A program made the position numbers and the translations under genes. The notes under the pieces were generated by a model. That model was not told the origin of the DNA and did not search any database. It saw only the letters and a program-made list of their open reading frames with translations. From NCBI GenBank assembly GCA_035530275.1, contig DATKVC010000017.1, forward strand, positions 124,001 to 188,000: a stretch of 64,000 nucleotides of DNA. The letters run 5' to 3'. Positions 41,807 through 51,034 of this stretch are shown piece by piece. Numbering within the stretch: position 1 is the stretch's first letter; each line of letters begins with the position of its first letter. The stretch comes from CAIJMU01 sp035530275. Its GTDB lineage: Bacteria; Spirochaetota; Spirochaetia; Treponematales; Rectinemataceae.

Positions 41807-44779
41807 ATGAGAAAGAGGCTTTCACTCGTGGCGGCCGCCGGCGTCGCCGTCTTGTCGTTGACAGGATGTTCGAATCTGTTTTCGCTATTCAGCAAGCCGG
41901 CCGTAAACGCCACAGCCCTCTCGGTGCAAGTGGTTACCGAATATAAGGACAGTCTGACAGGTTCGTCGACGGCAAAGGCGCTTTCGAGGTCCGTTGCGAC
42001 GACCCTTACCGCTTCTCAGATAGATGCCCTTGTTGCTGCCGCCCAGGCTGCTGTCGATTCAGCAGGCTTGCATGATTCTACCGCCGTCGACAAGATCGTC
42101 GCCGCCATGGTTCAGGGTGTCGCCACCCAGGTACAGTCGGCGGCCGCCTCCGCGCAGCCGATCGACCTATCGAGCGCCCTCGTCGTTGCCGCCCAGAGCG
42201 CGGTCACCTCCATCGCCAAGACGGGCAGGGAAAGCAATGTCAGCACGGGCCTCAGCACGGAGACCGCCATAGCCCAGGTCACCGCCGCCATGGTCAAGGT
42301 CACCGACTCGGCCATCGTCGACCCCCAGGTACGCGCGGCGACCAAGGCGGCGATGGTTACCGAGGCAGTCGCCGCCCTCGATAACGCCGACACGGTGACG
42401 ACGGCAGCCCAGGCCAGCCAGGCCGTTGCGAGTATTGTGCAACAAGTGGCCGCGACCCAGACCTCGGACGCAGCTTCCTTCCAGGCCGTATTGGCCGCGG
42501 CGAGTACATCGGCCGCGAATCTCAGCAAGGTCACCGATCCGACGGCCAAAGCAACGATGGCTGCCGATGTGGCGACTGCCGCGGTTACCGCCATCTCGGA
42601 CGCAAAGGCCGCAGGCAGCGTCGTCGCCAACGAAGACGATCTCGTTACCGCCGTGGCAGCTGAGGTCGGTGATATCGATCCGTCGGGGACGACGAGCGTG
42701 GCGAACGCTATCCAGGCTGCCGTTACCGCCAACACGAGCCTCGTCGTATCGACGACCGTACAAAGCAACATTTCTACTATTGTTAGCGAGACGGCGCCGA
42801 CCATCACCTCGGCAACCGCGCAAATCGGCATCGCTGCCGCTGCAAGCAGCGTCACCGTTACCGCCACGGGGCAAAAGGTGACCTTGCTCGTCGATGCCAC
42901 GACTTCATATTCTGGAGGGGTCTCGATTGTCGGCTGGACCCGGCTGAGCGCCGGACCCCAGGCCGTTCAGGATTCGACGGGGGCTTGGAACGTCACGCCT
43001 GCCACCTCGGGCACCTTTGTTTACCAGGTGACCGTCAAGAATACTTCGGGCTCGAAAACCGCCACCGCTACCGTCACCATTGTCTCGACGATCTCCGTGA
43101 CGACGGCCACGGACTACATGAACCAGGGTATGCAATACCTCGGGTCCCAGAATATCGAGGCGGCGCGAGCAGCCTTCGTCAACGCTCTCGCTGCTGATCC
43201 CACCAATAAAGACGCTCTTTTCTGGAAGACCTTCGTCGACCTCATGGGCGTCGCGGTCAATCCCGATTTCGTGTCCGTGATGCGCGATCGCTTCGGGTTC
43301 TCGGGCTATCCGAATACGCTTAGTGTTCTCATGACCAATACGTGGATGAGCCAGAACTGGTACGGGACGAAGGCAGGGTTCGTGGCTCTGACCGACACTA
43401 GCACTGCATTCGATGGTTTTGTCAGGGGTACTTTCAGCGCAAGTACGAGCAGTGGATCGGCAGGCTATAACTATAAGACAGATGCCGGAGGATCCATGAT
43501 ATGGGGATATGGAACCTTCACACCTAGTTCAACAGGCGTTGACTATGCATACATAAGTCGCACCTCTACGACCTCAACCTTTACCTATGCAGGCAACGGC
43601 TTAACTGTACCAGGCGGTACAACTATCTATACCGAAAATTACAATCTAGCTGATCTCACGAAGCCCTATCTTCTCCCCGCGATTACAGCCCCGACCTGGG
43701 CGCCGAAACTTGGAGAGCAGAACACGGTTGCCTATTACGCCCTGGTCGTCTTGGCGAATGTCATAGACAGGAATCCAAGCGGTCTCAATGCGGTCCTCGA
43801 TTCGCTCGTCGGATCGACAGGACCCTTCGGCGACGATTTCGGCACTATCCTTAATAGCCTTAAATCGATCGCGTCCAGCGACTATATAACAATTCCCCCG
43901 AGCCTCATCACCGCTATGGGCGGGCAAGTCCCAACATTCCCCGTGCAAGTCACGGGTGCCGAGCTTATGGCCTTCGCCGCCGAACTCGAGCTTGACAGGG
44001 GGCTCATCCAGTACATTGATTCCTATGATTTCACCTATCCGCTCAGCGCCTTCCACATCGATTTCGGCGACTCGACTCTCTTTGCCACGAGCGGAATACC
44101 TTCATGGGCCACGAATCTCATGGCGTCGACGCCCGGCCCATTCAAACTGACCGGCACGAGCAAGCTTCTTGCCGATAGAAGCCAGGCGATGCGCAATAGC
44201 GCGCGAACCTCGATAGAAGCTGCCGCCACGGACCTTATCGCTGCCGCAACCCAAATATCAGCCGACATGAAAGCCGGCAACTACGACAATTACATTCCTC
44301 AAAACTCCATACCCAGCGGGCAAACAGCTTCACAATACGCAGTTAGCCTTGCGGCACAAGTCGATAGCGATATCACGACGGCCCAAAGCTTCCTTGATTC
44401 GGTGACGACCAGCGGTACCCCCTTCACGGTGTCGACGGGATCAGGTAGTACGGATGTCTACATCGGGAAGATTTTCGACAGCGCCGTTTTCTCTCTGCCG
44501 AACTTGCTGACCTACGACAGCAGCACCAGCCCCGTCAGTCCTGTCGTCTATCTTGCTGATGGCTCCGGGACCTACACTCAGGCGACCTCGACAAGCGACT
44601 GGACTACCTTCTACGGCGTCGCCCTCCAAATGAACACGAGCGCTGCCCTAAAGGATGTCTGGCCCGACATAGCAAATCAATCGATGGTGCAGAGCGGTGC
44701 ATATCTACCATTGTTCAGCGGATCGATGCCCATGTATTCCGATCAAGTCACGATGGTTAAGTGGCTTTTAGGTCAGTAA
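41807..44779 (+). CDS. large lipoprotein with Ala/Thr-rich helical region and TPR-like segment
   Basis: This 990-residue protein has a lipobox, LTGC, with the lipidated Cys at residue 21. Residues 40-350 are very rich in Ala, Val, Thr and Ser, with repeating AAQAAVxSA-like turns that suggest long helices. An Ig/PKD-like beta segment lies near 350-425 (LVDATTSYSGGVSIVGWTRLSAG). A TPR-like pair follows near 435-475 (YMNQGMQYLGSQNIEAARAAFVNALAADP). The remaining 500 residues have no recognised domain and are less GC-rich, especially about 43330-43700. The third gene of the cluster, it could be cargo of the MMPL/LolA-like pair. GGGGGAG precedes the ATG. Confidence 0.82.
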   Translation: MRKRLSLVAAAGVAVLSLTGCSNLFSLFSKPAVNATALSVQVVTEYKDSLTGSSTAKALSRSVATTLTASQIDALVAAAQAAVDSAGLHDSTAVDKIVAAMVQGVATQVQSAAASAQPIDLSSALVVAAQSAVTSIAKTGRESNVSTGLSTETAIAQVTAAMVKVTDSAIVDPQVRAATKAAMVTEAVAALDNADTVTTAAQASQAVASIVQQVAATQTSDAASFQAVLAAASTSAANLSKVTDPTAKATMAADVATAAVTAISDAKAAGSVVANEDDLVTAVAAEVGDIDPSGTTSVANAIQAAVTANTSLVVSTTVQSNISTIVSETAPTITSATAQIGIAAAASSVTVTATGQKVTLLVDATTSYSGGVSIVGWTRLSAGPQAVQDSTGAWNVTPATSGTFVYQVTVKNTSGSKTATATVTIVSTISVTTATDYMNQGMQYLGSQNIEAARAAFVNALAADPTNKDALFWKTFVDLMGVAVNPDFVSVMRDRFGFSGYPNTLSVLMTNTWMSQNWYGTKAGFVALTDTSTAFDGFVRGTFSASTSSGSAGYNYKTDAGGSMIWGYGTFTPSSTGVDYAYISRTSTTSTFTYAGNGLTVPGGTTIYTENYNLADLTKPYLLPAITAPTWAPKLGEQNTVAYYALVVLANVIDRNPSGLNAVLDSLVGSTGPFGDDFGTILNSLKSIASSDYITIPPSLITAMGGQVPTFPVQVTGAELMAFAAELELDRGLIQYIDSYDFTYPLSAFHIDFGDSTLFATSGIPSWATNLMASTPGPFKLTGTSKLLADRSQAMRNSARTSIEAAATDLIAAATQISADMKAGNYDNYIPQNSIPSGQTASQYAVSLAAQVDSDITTAQSFLDSVTTSGTPFTVSTGSGSTDVYIGKIFDSAVFSLPNLLTYDSSTSPVSPVVYLADGSGTYTQATSTSDWTTFYGVALQMNTSAALKDVWPDIANQSMVQSGAYLPLFSGSMPMYSDQVTMVKWLLGQ

Positions 44780-44805
44780 GAGGAAAAGGCTTGCCCTTCT
44801 GACCA

Positions 44806-44848
44806 GGGGCCAGCGGCGGCGCATGTCCGCCGCTGGCCCCTCCTTTAG
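44806..44848 (+). terminator. strong hairpin after the lipoprotein gene
   Basis: GGGGCCAGCGGCGG (44806-44819) pairs perfectly with 44827-44840 over 14 bp with a 7-base loop, followed by TCCTTTAG. The stem is very strong but the T tract is short. Confidence 0.7.
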
Positions 44849-44865
44849 TCCAAGCAAGTATTATT

Positions 44866-46242
44866 ATGAAATATCCTCGCCGCCCCACAATTCGTAGCGT
44901 TGTAGGTCTTCTTCTGTTATGCCTGTGCTCGTCGCTTGGGGCTATAGACATCTCCCTCGGCGGCATGGCCGACAGCTCCATCGCCCAGCCACTAGCTTCT
45001 ACGGCATCTATCGCCTGGTTTTCCTTTTCACCGCGTGCATCCATCGGAGACAATTTGGGGGATGCTTTCTCATGGGAACTACGGGTCGCTCCGCTAGTCG
45101 ACGCGAAAACGGCTCCAGCGGAGGTAATGCTATCGCCGGGCGAGTCGCGGCTTCGTCTGTCCTTCGGCAATGGGTTAATCATCGACTCGGGCTGGGTGAA
45201 GGACGATGCGAGGGCGGCCGAACTCTTCCCCCTGACTGTTTTCTATGGCCCTTCCGACCCACTTACGCGTTTCGAAACAGGGGGCGGCGCGACAAAGCGC
45301 GAGACTGAACCGATGTTCGAAGCGAGGTTCGCGGGCGACTGGTGGAGGCTATCCGCATACTTCGCGCCTTGGATGCCAGCTCTCATCCTGCCGCGTCTCG
45401 ACTCGCCCTGGTTCCCCTCGACGCTCGTGCCATCGAGTATCGAGCTCTTGGGCTACAACTATCAACGGCGACAATTGAAGTATGACGCCTCCCTCTCCTC
45501 CTCAGGCGAATGGGCTATTGATCCATCGTGGTCTCTTTCCGCCGGTGTAAGCTTGGGCAATATCGATTTCGACGCCTATTTTTTCGAAGGTCTGGAACGG
45601 AACGCGACTTTGTATGGAAACGTCATCATCGGCACGGGGATGGGTTACTCCTTCGACGTTTCTCTGGTTCCCGAGAGACATGTTGTGCGCGAGATGGCGG
45701 CGTCGTCGACGATTGTGGCCGATGCGTTCCGATTCTGGGGAGAATCGTCTTTTACCTGGGGCGCTTCCTTCGCCACCGGCAGCGTAGCCTCTCCCTTTCT
45801 CAATCCAGGTTGGTACTATCTACCTGGGTCTACTCTGGCTTTTACGCAGATGGCTCCCATCATATCAGTGGATCGCCTCGGCCTGACTTTTGGCGCCAGT
45901 TGGAACCCGGACATCCCTGGCCTGGCGTTTGCCCTTTTCGCCGAGGGCACGGCTAATGCCTATTTCGGTTCGCCAAATGGGGCGAAGCCCCCAATGCTTT
46001 CCAACGCGATTGGCGGCGGCATTTCGGCCTCGGATCAGATGGGACGCTTCGGTTTAGAATTAGGATTTCTTGCCTCCTTATCCGATTGGAGCTACGCGGT
46101 CCGTCCGTCGCTCCATATCGGTTTCGGCGGCGACAGGGACCTTGAATTCGCCTTCCCGCTTTTCGTCGGCACCGCTGATAGCGCACTGGGCCAATTCTCG
46201 GCTATGCGCTACATCACCGCTACGTTCTCCCAACGCTTTTAG
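44866..46242 (+). CDS. outer-membrane beta-barrel protein, unknown function
   Basis: This 458-residue protein has a signal peptide (VVGLLLLCLCSSLGA). Alternating polar/hydrophobic strands run through to a C-terminal phenylalanine (AMRYITATFSQRF), the usual outer-membrane assembly signal. Aromatic girdle residues are frequent (FRFWGESSFTWGASF). It is likely a pore or barrel of 14-18 strands. No family is recognised. No Shine-Dalgarno is seen before the ATG, which lies 25 bases after the hairpin stem. Its position after the exporter, carrier and lipoprotein genes suggests it is the outer-membrane part of the same pathway. Confidence 0.75.
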   Translation: MKYPRRPTIRSVVGLLLLCLCSSLGAIDISLGGMADSSIAQPLASTASIAWFSFSPRASIGDNLGDAFSWELRVAPLVDAKTAPAEVMLSPGESRLRLSFGNGLIIDSGWVKDDARAAELFPLTVFYGPSDPLTRFETGGGATKRETEPMFEARFAGDWWRLSAYFAPWMPALILPRLDSPWFPSTLVPSSIELLGYNYQRRQLKYDASLSSSGEWAIDPSWSLSAGVSLGNIDFDAYFFEGLERNATLYGNVIIGTGMGYSFDVSLVPERHVVREMAASSTIVADAFRFWGESSFTWGASFATGSVASPFLNPGWYYLPGSTLAFTQMAPIISVDRLGLTFGASWNPDIPGLAFALFAEGTANAYFGSPNGAKPPMLSNAIGGGISASDQMGRFGLELGFLASLSDWSYAVRPSLHIGFGGDRDLEFAFPLFVGTADSALGQFSAMRYITATFSQRF

Positions 46243-46271
46243 TCGCGCATATTCCGGCGAAGCCTCCGCCT

Positions 46272-46300
46272 TGCCCCCTTTTCGGACGGGGTGTACCATG
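46272..46300 (+). promoter_or_regulatory. promoter of the M32 peptidase gene
   Basis: TTGCCC (46272-46277), a 17-base spacer and TACCAT (46295-46300). The gene starts at 46338. Confidence 0.5.
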
Positions 46301-46337
46301 ACAGGCTCTCGAAATGCACGCAAGGAGACACGCGAAG

Positions 46338-47858
46338 ATGCACCCCGACCTCTCACGCCTCATCGAACTCGACCGCGAGCGCAAGCTCGTCGCGCATATC
46401 GGCGCCCTCCTCGACTGGGACCAGCAGACAGGCATGCCCCAAAAAGCCGTCGAGGAGCGCTCGGAGCAATTTGCCCTTATCGAATCGCTTGTTCATGAAA
46501 AGTCCGTGCGGCCGGAAATCGGGGAGCTGCTCGCGAGGCTCGATTCCACGAGCGAAAATCCTGCCGGTGATCCCTCGCTCGCTCCTGCGGAAAGGGCCTA
46601 TCTCCGTGTCCTCCGCCGCTCCTGGGATCGCGATACCAAACTGCCTGCCGAGCTCGTCGCGGAGATGGCGCGGGCGGTGAGCCTTGGGCAGGCGGCCTGG
46701 GTTGAGGCGAAGGGGAACAACGATTTCCCGGCATTCGCTCCCCATCTTGAAAGAATCCTCGGTTTGGTGAGGAGGCAGGCTGCCTGTCTCGATCCCTCGA
46801 AGCCGGCCTACGATGTCCTTCTCGATCTATATGAGCCGGGATCGACAGAGGCTTCGATCTCCGCCATTTTCGCGCGGCTCAGGAAGGATCTCGTCGGCGT
46901 CCTCGCGAAAACCCGCTCCCGCCCGGGGATCGACGACTCGATTCTCCACGAGACAGTAGGCGAGGCTCGGCAGCGCGCGGCGAGCGACTGGATGATTGAT
47001 CTGCTCGGCTACGACCGTTCGCGCGGAAGGCTCGATGTGTCGGCGCATCCTTTCACCACTACCCTCGGCGTCGATGACATACGTATCACCACCCGCTACA
47101 TTCCGGATTTTTGCCCCTCGAGCCTCTTTTCGACGATGCACGAGACCGGTCACGCGTTATACGAACTCGGTATCGCGCCGGGGCCGGATTTCCGCGGCAC
47201 CGAACTCGCCGAGGCCGCCTCGATGGCCGTCCACGAGTCGCAGTCGCGGTTTTGGGAAAACGTGGTCGGACGCGGCGACGCATTCTGGAAACGCAATTTC
47301 AGGCACTTGGCCGAGCTCGTCTCGCCGGCCCTCGACGGGGTCCGCAGGGAGGATTTCGTGCGCGCCATCAACAAAGTCGAGCCTTCCTACATCCGCACGG
47401 AAGCCGACGAGGTTACCTACGGACTCCACATAATTCTGCGCTTCGAGCTCGAATCCGATCTGATCGCGGGCAGGCTTGCCGTGGCCGATCTTCCCGCCGC
47501 CTGGAATGCGAAGACGAAGGAGCTCCTCGGCCTCGAGGTTCGCGATGACGCGCATGGCTGCCTGCAGGACGTCCACTGGTCCGCCGGCCTCTTCGGCTAC
47601 TTCCCGAGCTACGCCCTCGGCAATCTCTACGCCGCCCAATTCGCCTGGGCGATGAGGAGGGATCTTCCCGATTTCGACGATCGCGTCGCCGAGGGCGACA
47701 ATGCCTCAATCCTCGGCTGGCTCCGCGACAAGGTGCACGTCCCGGGGGCCACATGGCTGCCTTCGGAGCTCGTCGAGAGGGTCACGGGATCGCCCCTCGA
47801 TCCCTCTCATTTCGTCGCCTACCTCGAGGGCAAGTATTCGCAGATCTACGGGTACTGA
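46338..47858 (+). CDS. M32-family metallocarboxypeptidase (Taq type)
   Basis: This 506-residue cytoplasmic zinc or cobalt carboxypeptidase trims C-terminal residues from peptides. It has the HExxH motif HETGH near residue 265 and the downstream glutamate in VHESQSRFWEN, plus DWDQQTGMP near the N-terminus and FGYFPSYALGNLYAAQF, all typical of family M32. The length is standard. ATG 46338 has AAGGAGA about 10 bases upstream and was preferred to ATG 46314, which lies before that site. Confidence 0.95.
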   Translation: MHPDLSRLIELDRERKLVAHIGALLDWDQQTGMPQKAVEERSEQFALIESLVHEKSVRPEIGELLARLDSTSENPAGDPSLAPAERAYLRVLRRSWDRDTKLPAELVAEMARAVSLGQAAWVEAKGNNDFPAFAPHLERILGLVRRQAACLDPSKPAYDVLLDLYEPGSTEASISAIFARLRKDLVGVLAKTRSRPGIDDSILHETVGEARQRAASDWMIDLLGYDRSRGRLDVSAHPFTTTLGVDDIRITTRYIPDFCPSSLFSTMHETGHALYELGIAPGPDFRGTELAEAASMAVHESQSRFWENVVGRGDAFWKRNFRHLAELVSPALDGVRREDFVRAINKVEPSYIRTEADEVTYGLHIILRFELESDLIAGRLAVADLPAAWNAKTKELLGLEVRDDAHGCLQDVHWSAGLFGYFPSYALGNLYAAQFAWAMRRDLPDFDDRVAEGDNASILGWLRDKVHVPGATWLPSELVERVTGSPLDPSHFVAYLEGKYSQIYGY

Positions 47859-47884
47859 AGGGCCCCGGCCAGGGAGCTGCGGAA

Positions 47885-48697
47885 ATGGCTGAAGGCCTTG
47901 CCGATCCCTGGCCCTGGATGCTGCTGGCGGCCTATTTCGGCGGAACGGGTCTGGGGTTCCTGTCCAGGGCCCTCGGTCGAAGGCTGTCGCGAAGGCGCGG
48001 ATCTCCGGTGCGGCCTTCGATTTTCGGCATGCTCCTCGTTTCTTCGTCGCTGCTTTGCGCAGCCGGGCTCCTCGTGTTTTCCGACAGGTCTTCTCTGTTC
48101 GAACCCCTCTTTTTGTACTCGGGGCTGTCCACTTTCGCGCTCGGAATCCTGAGCGGTCTCCTGCCGCGAACCTTCGGCGTCGCCTTCCTCGTCGCCCTCG
48201 CCGCGGCGGTCGCCTATGTCGGCGCGAGTCTCGATGGCTGGCTCCCCCTGACCAAGGCTCAGCGGATCGCCACCCTCACTCCCTTTGTCGTCTCGCCAAC
48301 GGCCTTCCAAGGCGAGCTCGCCGTCGAGGAGCGCGACTCTGTTCCGATCATCCAGCGCCTCGATCTCAAGGAGGCGAATGCGGGACTTCTCGTCGAGAGG
48401 CTCGAACTCGGAGGCCCTCTCTCGCTATTCGGCCCCGAGCACTATCGTATAGCGGGCATCACATCATCGACCGCCAACGGCTCCCTGTCGATTGCGGCCG
48501 ACTTCGCCCCGGGCTCGAGTCCCCTCGATATCGTGTTGCCCCTCGATCCGACACCGACAGCCGAGAGGTCTTTGCTCTTCGCGAGGCGATGGAGGGAATC
48601 GACCCTGCCTCGGGCCCTTGTCGCCTTCGACGTCCTGGCCTTCGAACTCGATCCCCGCGCCTCGAGCTCCTCCGAATTGCGCGTCGTCGAAAAATAG
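47885..48697 (+). CDS. membrane protein of unknown function
   Basis: This 270-residue protein has about four hydrophobic segments in its first 120 residues (PWMLLAAYFGGTGLGFL, IFGMLLVSSSLLCAAGLLVF, LFLYSGLSTFALGILSGLL, VAFLVALAAAVAYVGAS). A soluble beta-rich C-terminal domain of about 150 residues follows, ending EDLRVVEK-like as ELRVVEK. No family is recognised. It begins 26 bases after the M32 peptidase gene and is probably co-transcribed with it. It converges with ridA. Confidence 0.75.
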   Translation: MAEGLADPWPWMLLAAYFGGTGLGFLSRALGRRLSRRRGSPVRPSIFGMLLVSSSLLCAAGLLVFSDRSSLFEPLFLYSGLSTFALGILSGLLPRTFGVAFLVALAAAVAYVGASLDGWLPLTKAQRIATLTPFVVSPTAFQGELAVEERDSVPIIQRLDLKEANAGLLVERLELGGPLSLFGPEHYRIAGITSSTANGSLSIAADFAPGSSPLDIVLPLDPTPTAERSLLFARRWRESTLPRALVAFDVLAFELDPRASSSSELRVVEK

Positions 48698-48723
48698 GCT
48701 AGCGAGACCCGAGCCTCGCTAGC
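48698..48723. terminator. hairpin between convergent genes
   Basis: GCTAGCGAG (48698-48706) pairs with CTCGCTAGC (48715-48723). It overlaps the ridA stop and directly follows the stop of the membrane protein gene. No T tract is present on either strand. Confidence 0.45.
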
Positions 48724-49096
48724 GCCTCGCGATCGCCTCGATTTCGACGAGTCCGCCTTTGGGCAGGGCCGCGACCGCGACCGTCGAGCGGGCGGGGCGA
48801 TGGCTGCCGAGGAAGGAGCCGTAGATTTCGTTGACCTTCGCGAAATCCGCCATATCGACGAGGAAGATCGTCGTCTTGACGATGCGCTCGGTGCCGAGGC
48901 CGACGGACTTGAGCACGGCGCCCAGGTTGGCGAGGGATTGGCGCGTCTGGGCCTCGAGGCCCTCCCTGAGATTGCCGGTTGCCGGATCGAGGCCGAGCTG
49001 GCCCGAACAGAAAACCGTGTCCCCGGCGTCGATCGCCTGGGAATAGGGCCCGATGGCCGCGGGCGCCTCTTTCGTGGTAACGGCCTCGAATGACAT
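48719..49096 (-). CDS. ridA: RidA family enamine/imine deaminase
   Basis: This 125-residue YjgF/YER057c/UK114 protein deaminates reactive 2-aminoacrylate and related imines. Conserved residues seen are IGPYSQAI near the start, FCSGQLGLDP, the substrate-binding arginine in HRPARSTVAVAALP, and VEIEAIA at the end. It is a trimer in the family. AGGAGG 7 bases before the ATG decides the start. It is a single gene, divergent from the radical SAM gene. Confidence 0.96.
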   Translation of the reverse strand: MSFEAVTTKEAPAAIGPYSQAIDAGDTVFCSGQLGLDPATGNLREGLEAQTRQSLANLGAVLKSVGLGTERIVKTTIFLVDMADFAKVNEIYGSFLGSHRPARSTVAVAALPKGGLVEIEAIARR

Positions 49097-49154
49097 TGCG
49101 AACCTCCTGATAATTGATGTGACGTATCTGCATCATTATGCCTTGGGGCGCTCC

Positions 49155-49184
49155 TTGTGGCGATACCCGCCGCGCGGCTAGGAT
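49155..49184 (+). promoter_or_regulatory. leaderless-type promoter of the radical SAM gene
   Basis: TTGTGG (49155-49160), an 18-base spacer and TAGGAT (49179-49184), five bases before ATG 49190. Confidence 0.45.
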
Positions 49185-49189
49185 GGGGC

Positions 49190-50176
49190 ATGGGCGGAGC
49201 AATTCTCGCTGGGGGCGAAGGGCAGGCTGGATACGGGCGGGAGGTCGCCGAGTCCGTGCAGCCGCGTTCTGGTATGGTCCTCTACTCCGCGCGGTCGAGG
49301 CGTGCGGGGGGCCTTTCCCTCGGCATCAATCTCTTCCCCGATGGAAAGCGCTGCTCCTTCGATTGCGCATACTGCGAGGTGCTGCCGGGACCCGGGGGAC
49401 CCGCTTTTTCCATCGCCGCCCTCGAAAGCGAACTCGCCTCATGGGCCGAAGGCGCGATGGCCGGCCTCTCCGAAGGGGCTGACCGGGTCCCAAACCACGA
49501 AGATGGCGCCGAGCCTTCGCGCATTCCCCTCGACCTAGCCTTCGCAGGCGACGGGGAGCCGACCCTTTCGCCTCTTCTCGGCTCGGCCATCGAATCGGTC
49601 GCCGCGGCCCGCGTTCGCTGGCCTGCGGTCTTCGGATCGGCGAAAATGGTACTAATTACCAATTCGACGGGCTTTCTCGACGAGTCGGTGGTCGGGACCC
49701 TCCATGGGGCAGTCGCTCGACACGGCCTCGAAATCTGGGCCAAGCTCGACGCCGGAACCGAAGGCTGGTACCGGCGGATCGACCGTCGCGGACCGGATTT
49801 CGAGAGGCTCTTCGCCGCCCTGCTCTCCTTTTCGCGCCGTTCGCCCGTAGTCATCCAATCGATGTTCTGCGCCGTTTCCTCGGGCTCCCCGGGCGAGGCA
49901 CCCGTCCCCGCGCCCGCATCGGAAATAGAGGCCTGGGCCCGGCGCCTCGTCGAGCTCGCCGAGGGCGGTGCCCTGATCGACGGGCTCCAGGTCTACACGC
50001 AATCGCGGGCATCGCCCCATCGCCTGACCTCTCCCCTCGACGACGCGAGCCTTCTGTCCATCGCGCGGCTGGCCTCGGCCGCGCTCGAGGGTGGGCGCCC
50101 CTCCCCGCGATATCCCATACCGATTCGCGTCTTCGGCAGGCAGGCCGAGCTTGACGTACCCGGAGGACTTCCCTGA
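49190..50176 (+). CDS. radical SAM protein
   Basis: This 328-residue enzyme has the 4Fe-4S/SAM motif CxxxCxxC as CSFDCAYC, preceded by SRRAGGLSLGINLFPDGKR. LAFAGDGEPTLSP follows, the GGE-like SAM-binding strand of this subfamily. It belongs to the uncharacterised group of radical SAM proteins with a SRRxGxSLGINLxP start. The substrate is unknown. ATG 49190 was chosen because a promoter-like element ends 5 bases upstream; GTG 49157 and ATG 49274 are alternatives, the last beginning just before the conserved region. Its stop overlaps the PHP gene start. Confidence 0.85.
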   Translation: MGGAILAGGEGQAGYGREVAESVQPRSGMVLYSARSRRAGGLSLGINLFPDGKRCSFDCAYCEVLPGPGGPAFSIAALESELASWAEGAMAGLSEGADRVPNHEDGAEPSRIPLDLAFAGDGEPTLSPLLGSAIESVAAARVRWPAVFGSAKMVLITNSTGFLDESVVGTLHGAVARHGLEIWAKLDAGTEGWYRRIDRRGPDFERLFAALLSFSRRSPVVIQSMFCAVSSGSPGEAPVPAPASEIEAWARRLVELAEGGALIDGLQVYTQSRASPHRLTSPLDDASLLSIARLASAALEGGRPSPRYPIPIRVFGRQAELDVPGGLP

Positions 50177-51018
50177 TCGATCTTCACAGTCACAGCACGG
50201 CGAGCGACGGAAGTTATACGCCATCGGAACTCGTCGCCCTCGCGGGGGAGTCGGGCATTTCCACGCTCGCCCTCACCGACCACGACACGATCGCGGGCCT
50301 CGCCGAGGCGGAGCGAGAGGCGGCCCTTCGCGGCATCAGGCTCATTCGGGGCGTCGAGATCGAGGTCGCCTTCTCGCCCGGGGAATTCCATCTACTCGGG
50401 CTGGATCTCCGCGCCGTCGACGGCGCGATAGCCCAGGCCCTCGCCAAGTTGAGCCGCGCCCGTTCCGAGCGGAACGTCCGCATCCTCGGCAGGATGAACG
50501 ATGCCGGCATCGAGGCGACGATGGGTGAACTCGAGGCCATCGCGCGAGAAGACAGGGAGGCCGAGGGCCAGATAGGGCGGCCCCACATCGCCCGCCTCCT
50601 CGTCGCCAAGAAGGCCGCCAAGAGCAAGCAGGATGCCTTCGACCGCTATCTCGGCAAGGGCAAGCCCTTTTACGAGCCCAAGGCCGTCATCGGCCTCGAC
50701 GAGGGTGTCGCCCTCGTCCACGAGGCCGGCGGTCTCGCGATCGTCGCCCACCCCCGCTCGCTCTTCATCTCCTGGGGGCGCCTCGCGACGCTCATGGACG
50801 AATGGATGGAACAGGGCATCGACGGCATCGAAGCCTGGCATCCCACCGCGACCGTAGGCGAATGCAAACGTCTCGAGAAGATGGGCCGTGAGCGGGGCTT
50901 CCGCGTCACCGCGGGTAGCGACTTCCACGGGGCGTCGAGGCCGGAACGAAAGCTCGGTAGGACCGCCGGGCGACTTCCAATAGAGGACGCCTGGCTCGAG
51001 GCTTTGCGCCGCGATTGA
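50173..51018 (+). CDS. PHP-domain phosphoesterase with a CTG start codon
   Basis: This 281-residue protein resembles YciV/RNase AM-type PHP enzymes that hydrolyse nucleoside 3',5'-bisphosphates or short RNAs. Metal motifs are IDLHSHSTASDGS at the N-terminus, LTDHDT, IVAHP and SDFHG. These require the protein to begin at or before IDLHSH. In this frame a TGA at 50152-50154 leaves only six codons before the motif and none is ATG, GTG or TTG. CTG 50173 sits 6 bases after GGAGG and overlaps the radical SAM stop as CTGA, so it is the likely start. A sequencing error is the main alternative. Confidence 0.88.
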   Translation: MIDLHSHSTASDGSYTPSELVALAGESGISTLALTDHDTIAGLAEAEREAALRGIRLIRGVEIEVAFSPGEFHLLGLDLRAVDGAIAQALAKLSRARSERNVRILGRMNDAGIEATMGELEAIAREDREAEGQIGRPHIARLLVAKKAAKSKQDAFDRYLGKGKPFYEPKAVIGLDEGVALVHEAGGLAIVAHPRSLFISWGRLATLMDEWMEQGIDGIEAWHPTATVGECKRLEKMGRERGFRVTAGSDFHGASRPERKLGRTAGRLPIEDAWLEALRRD

Positions 51019-51034
51019 CGCGCGCGCCTTCCCT

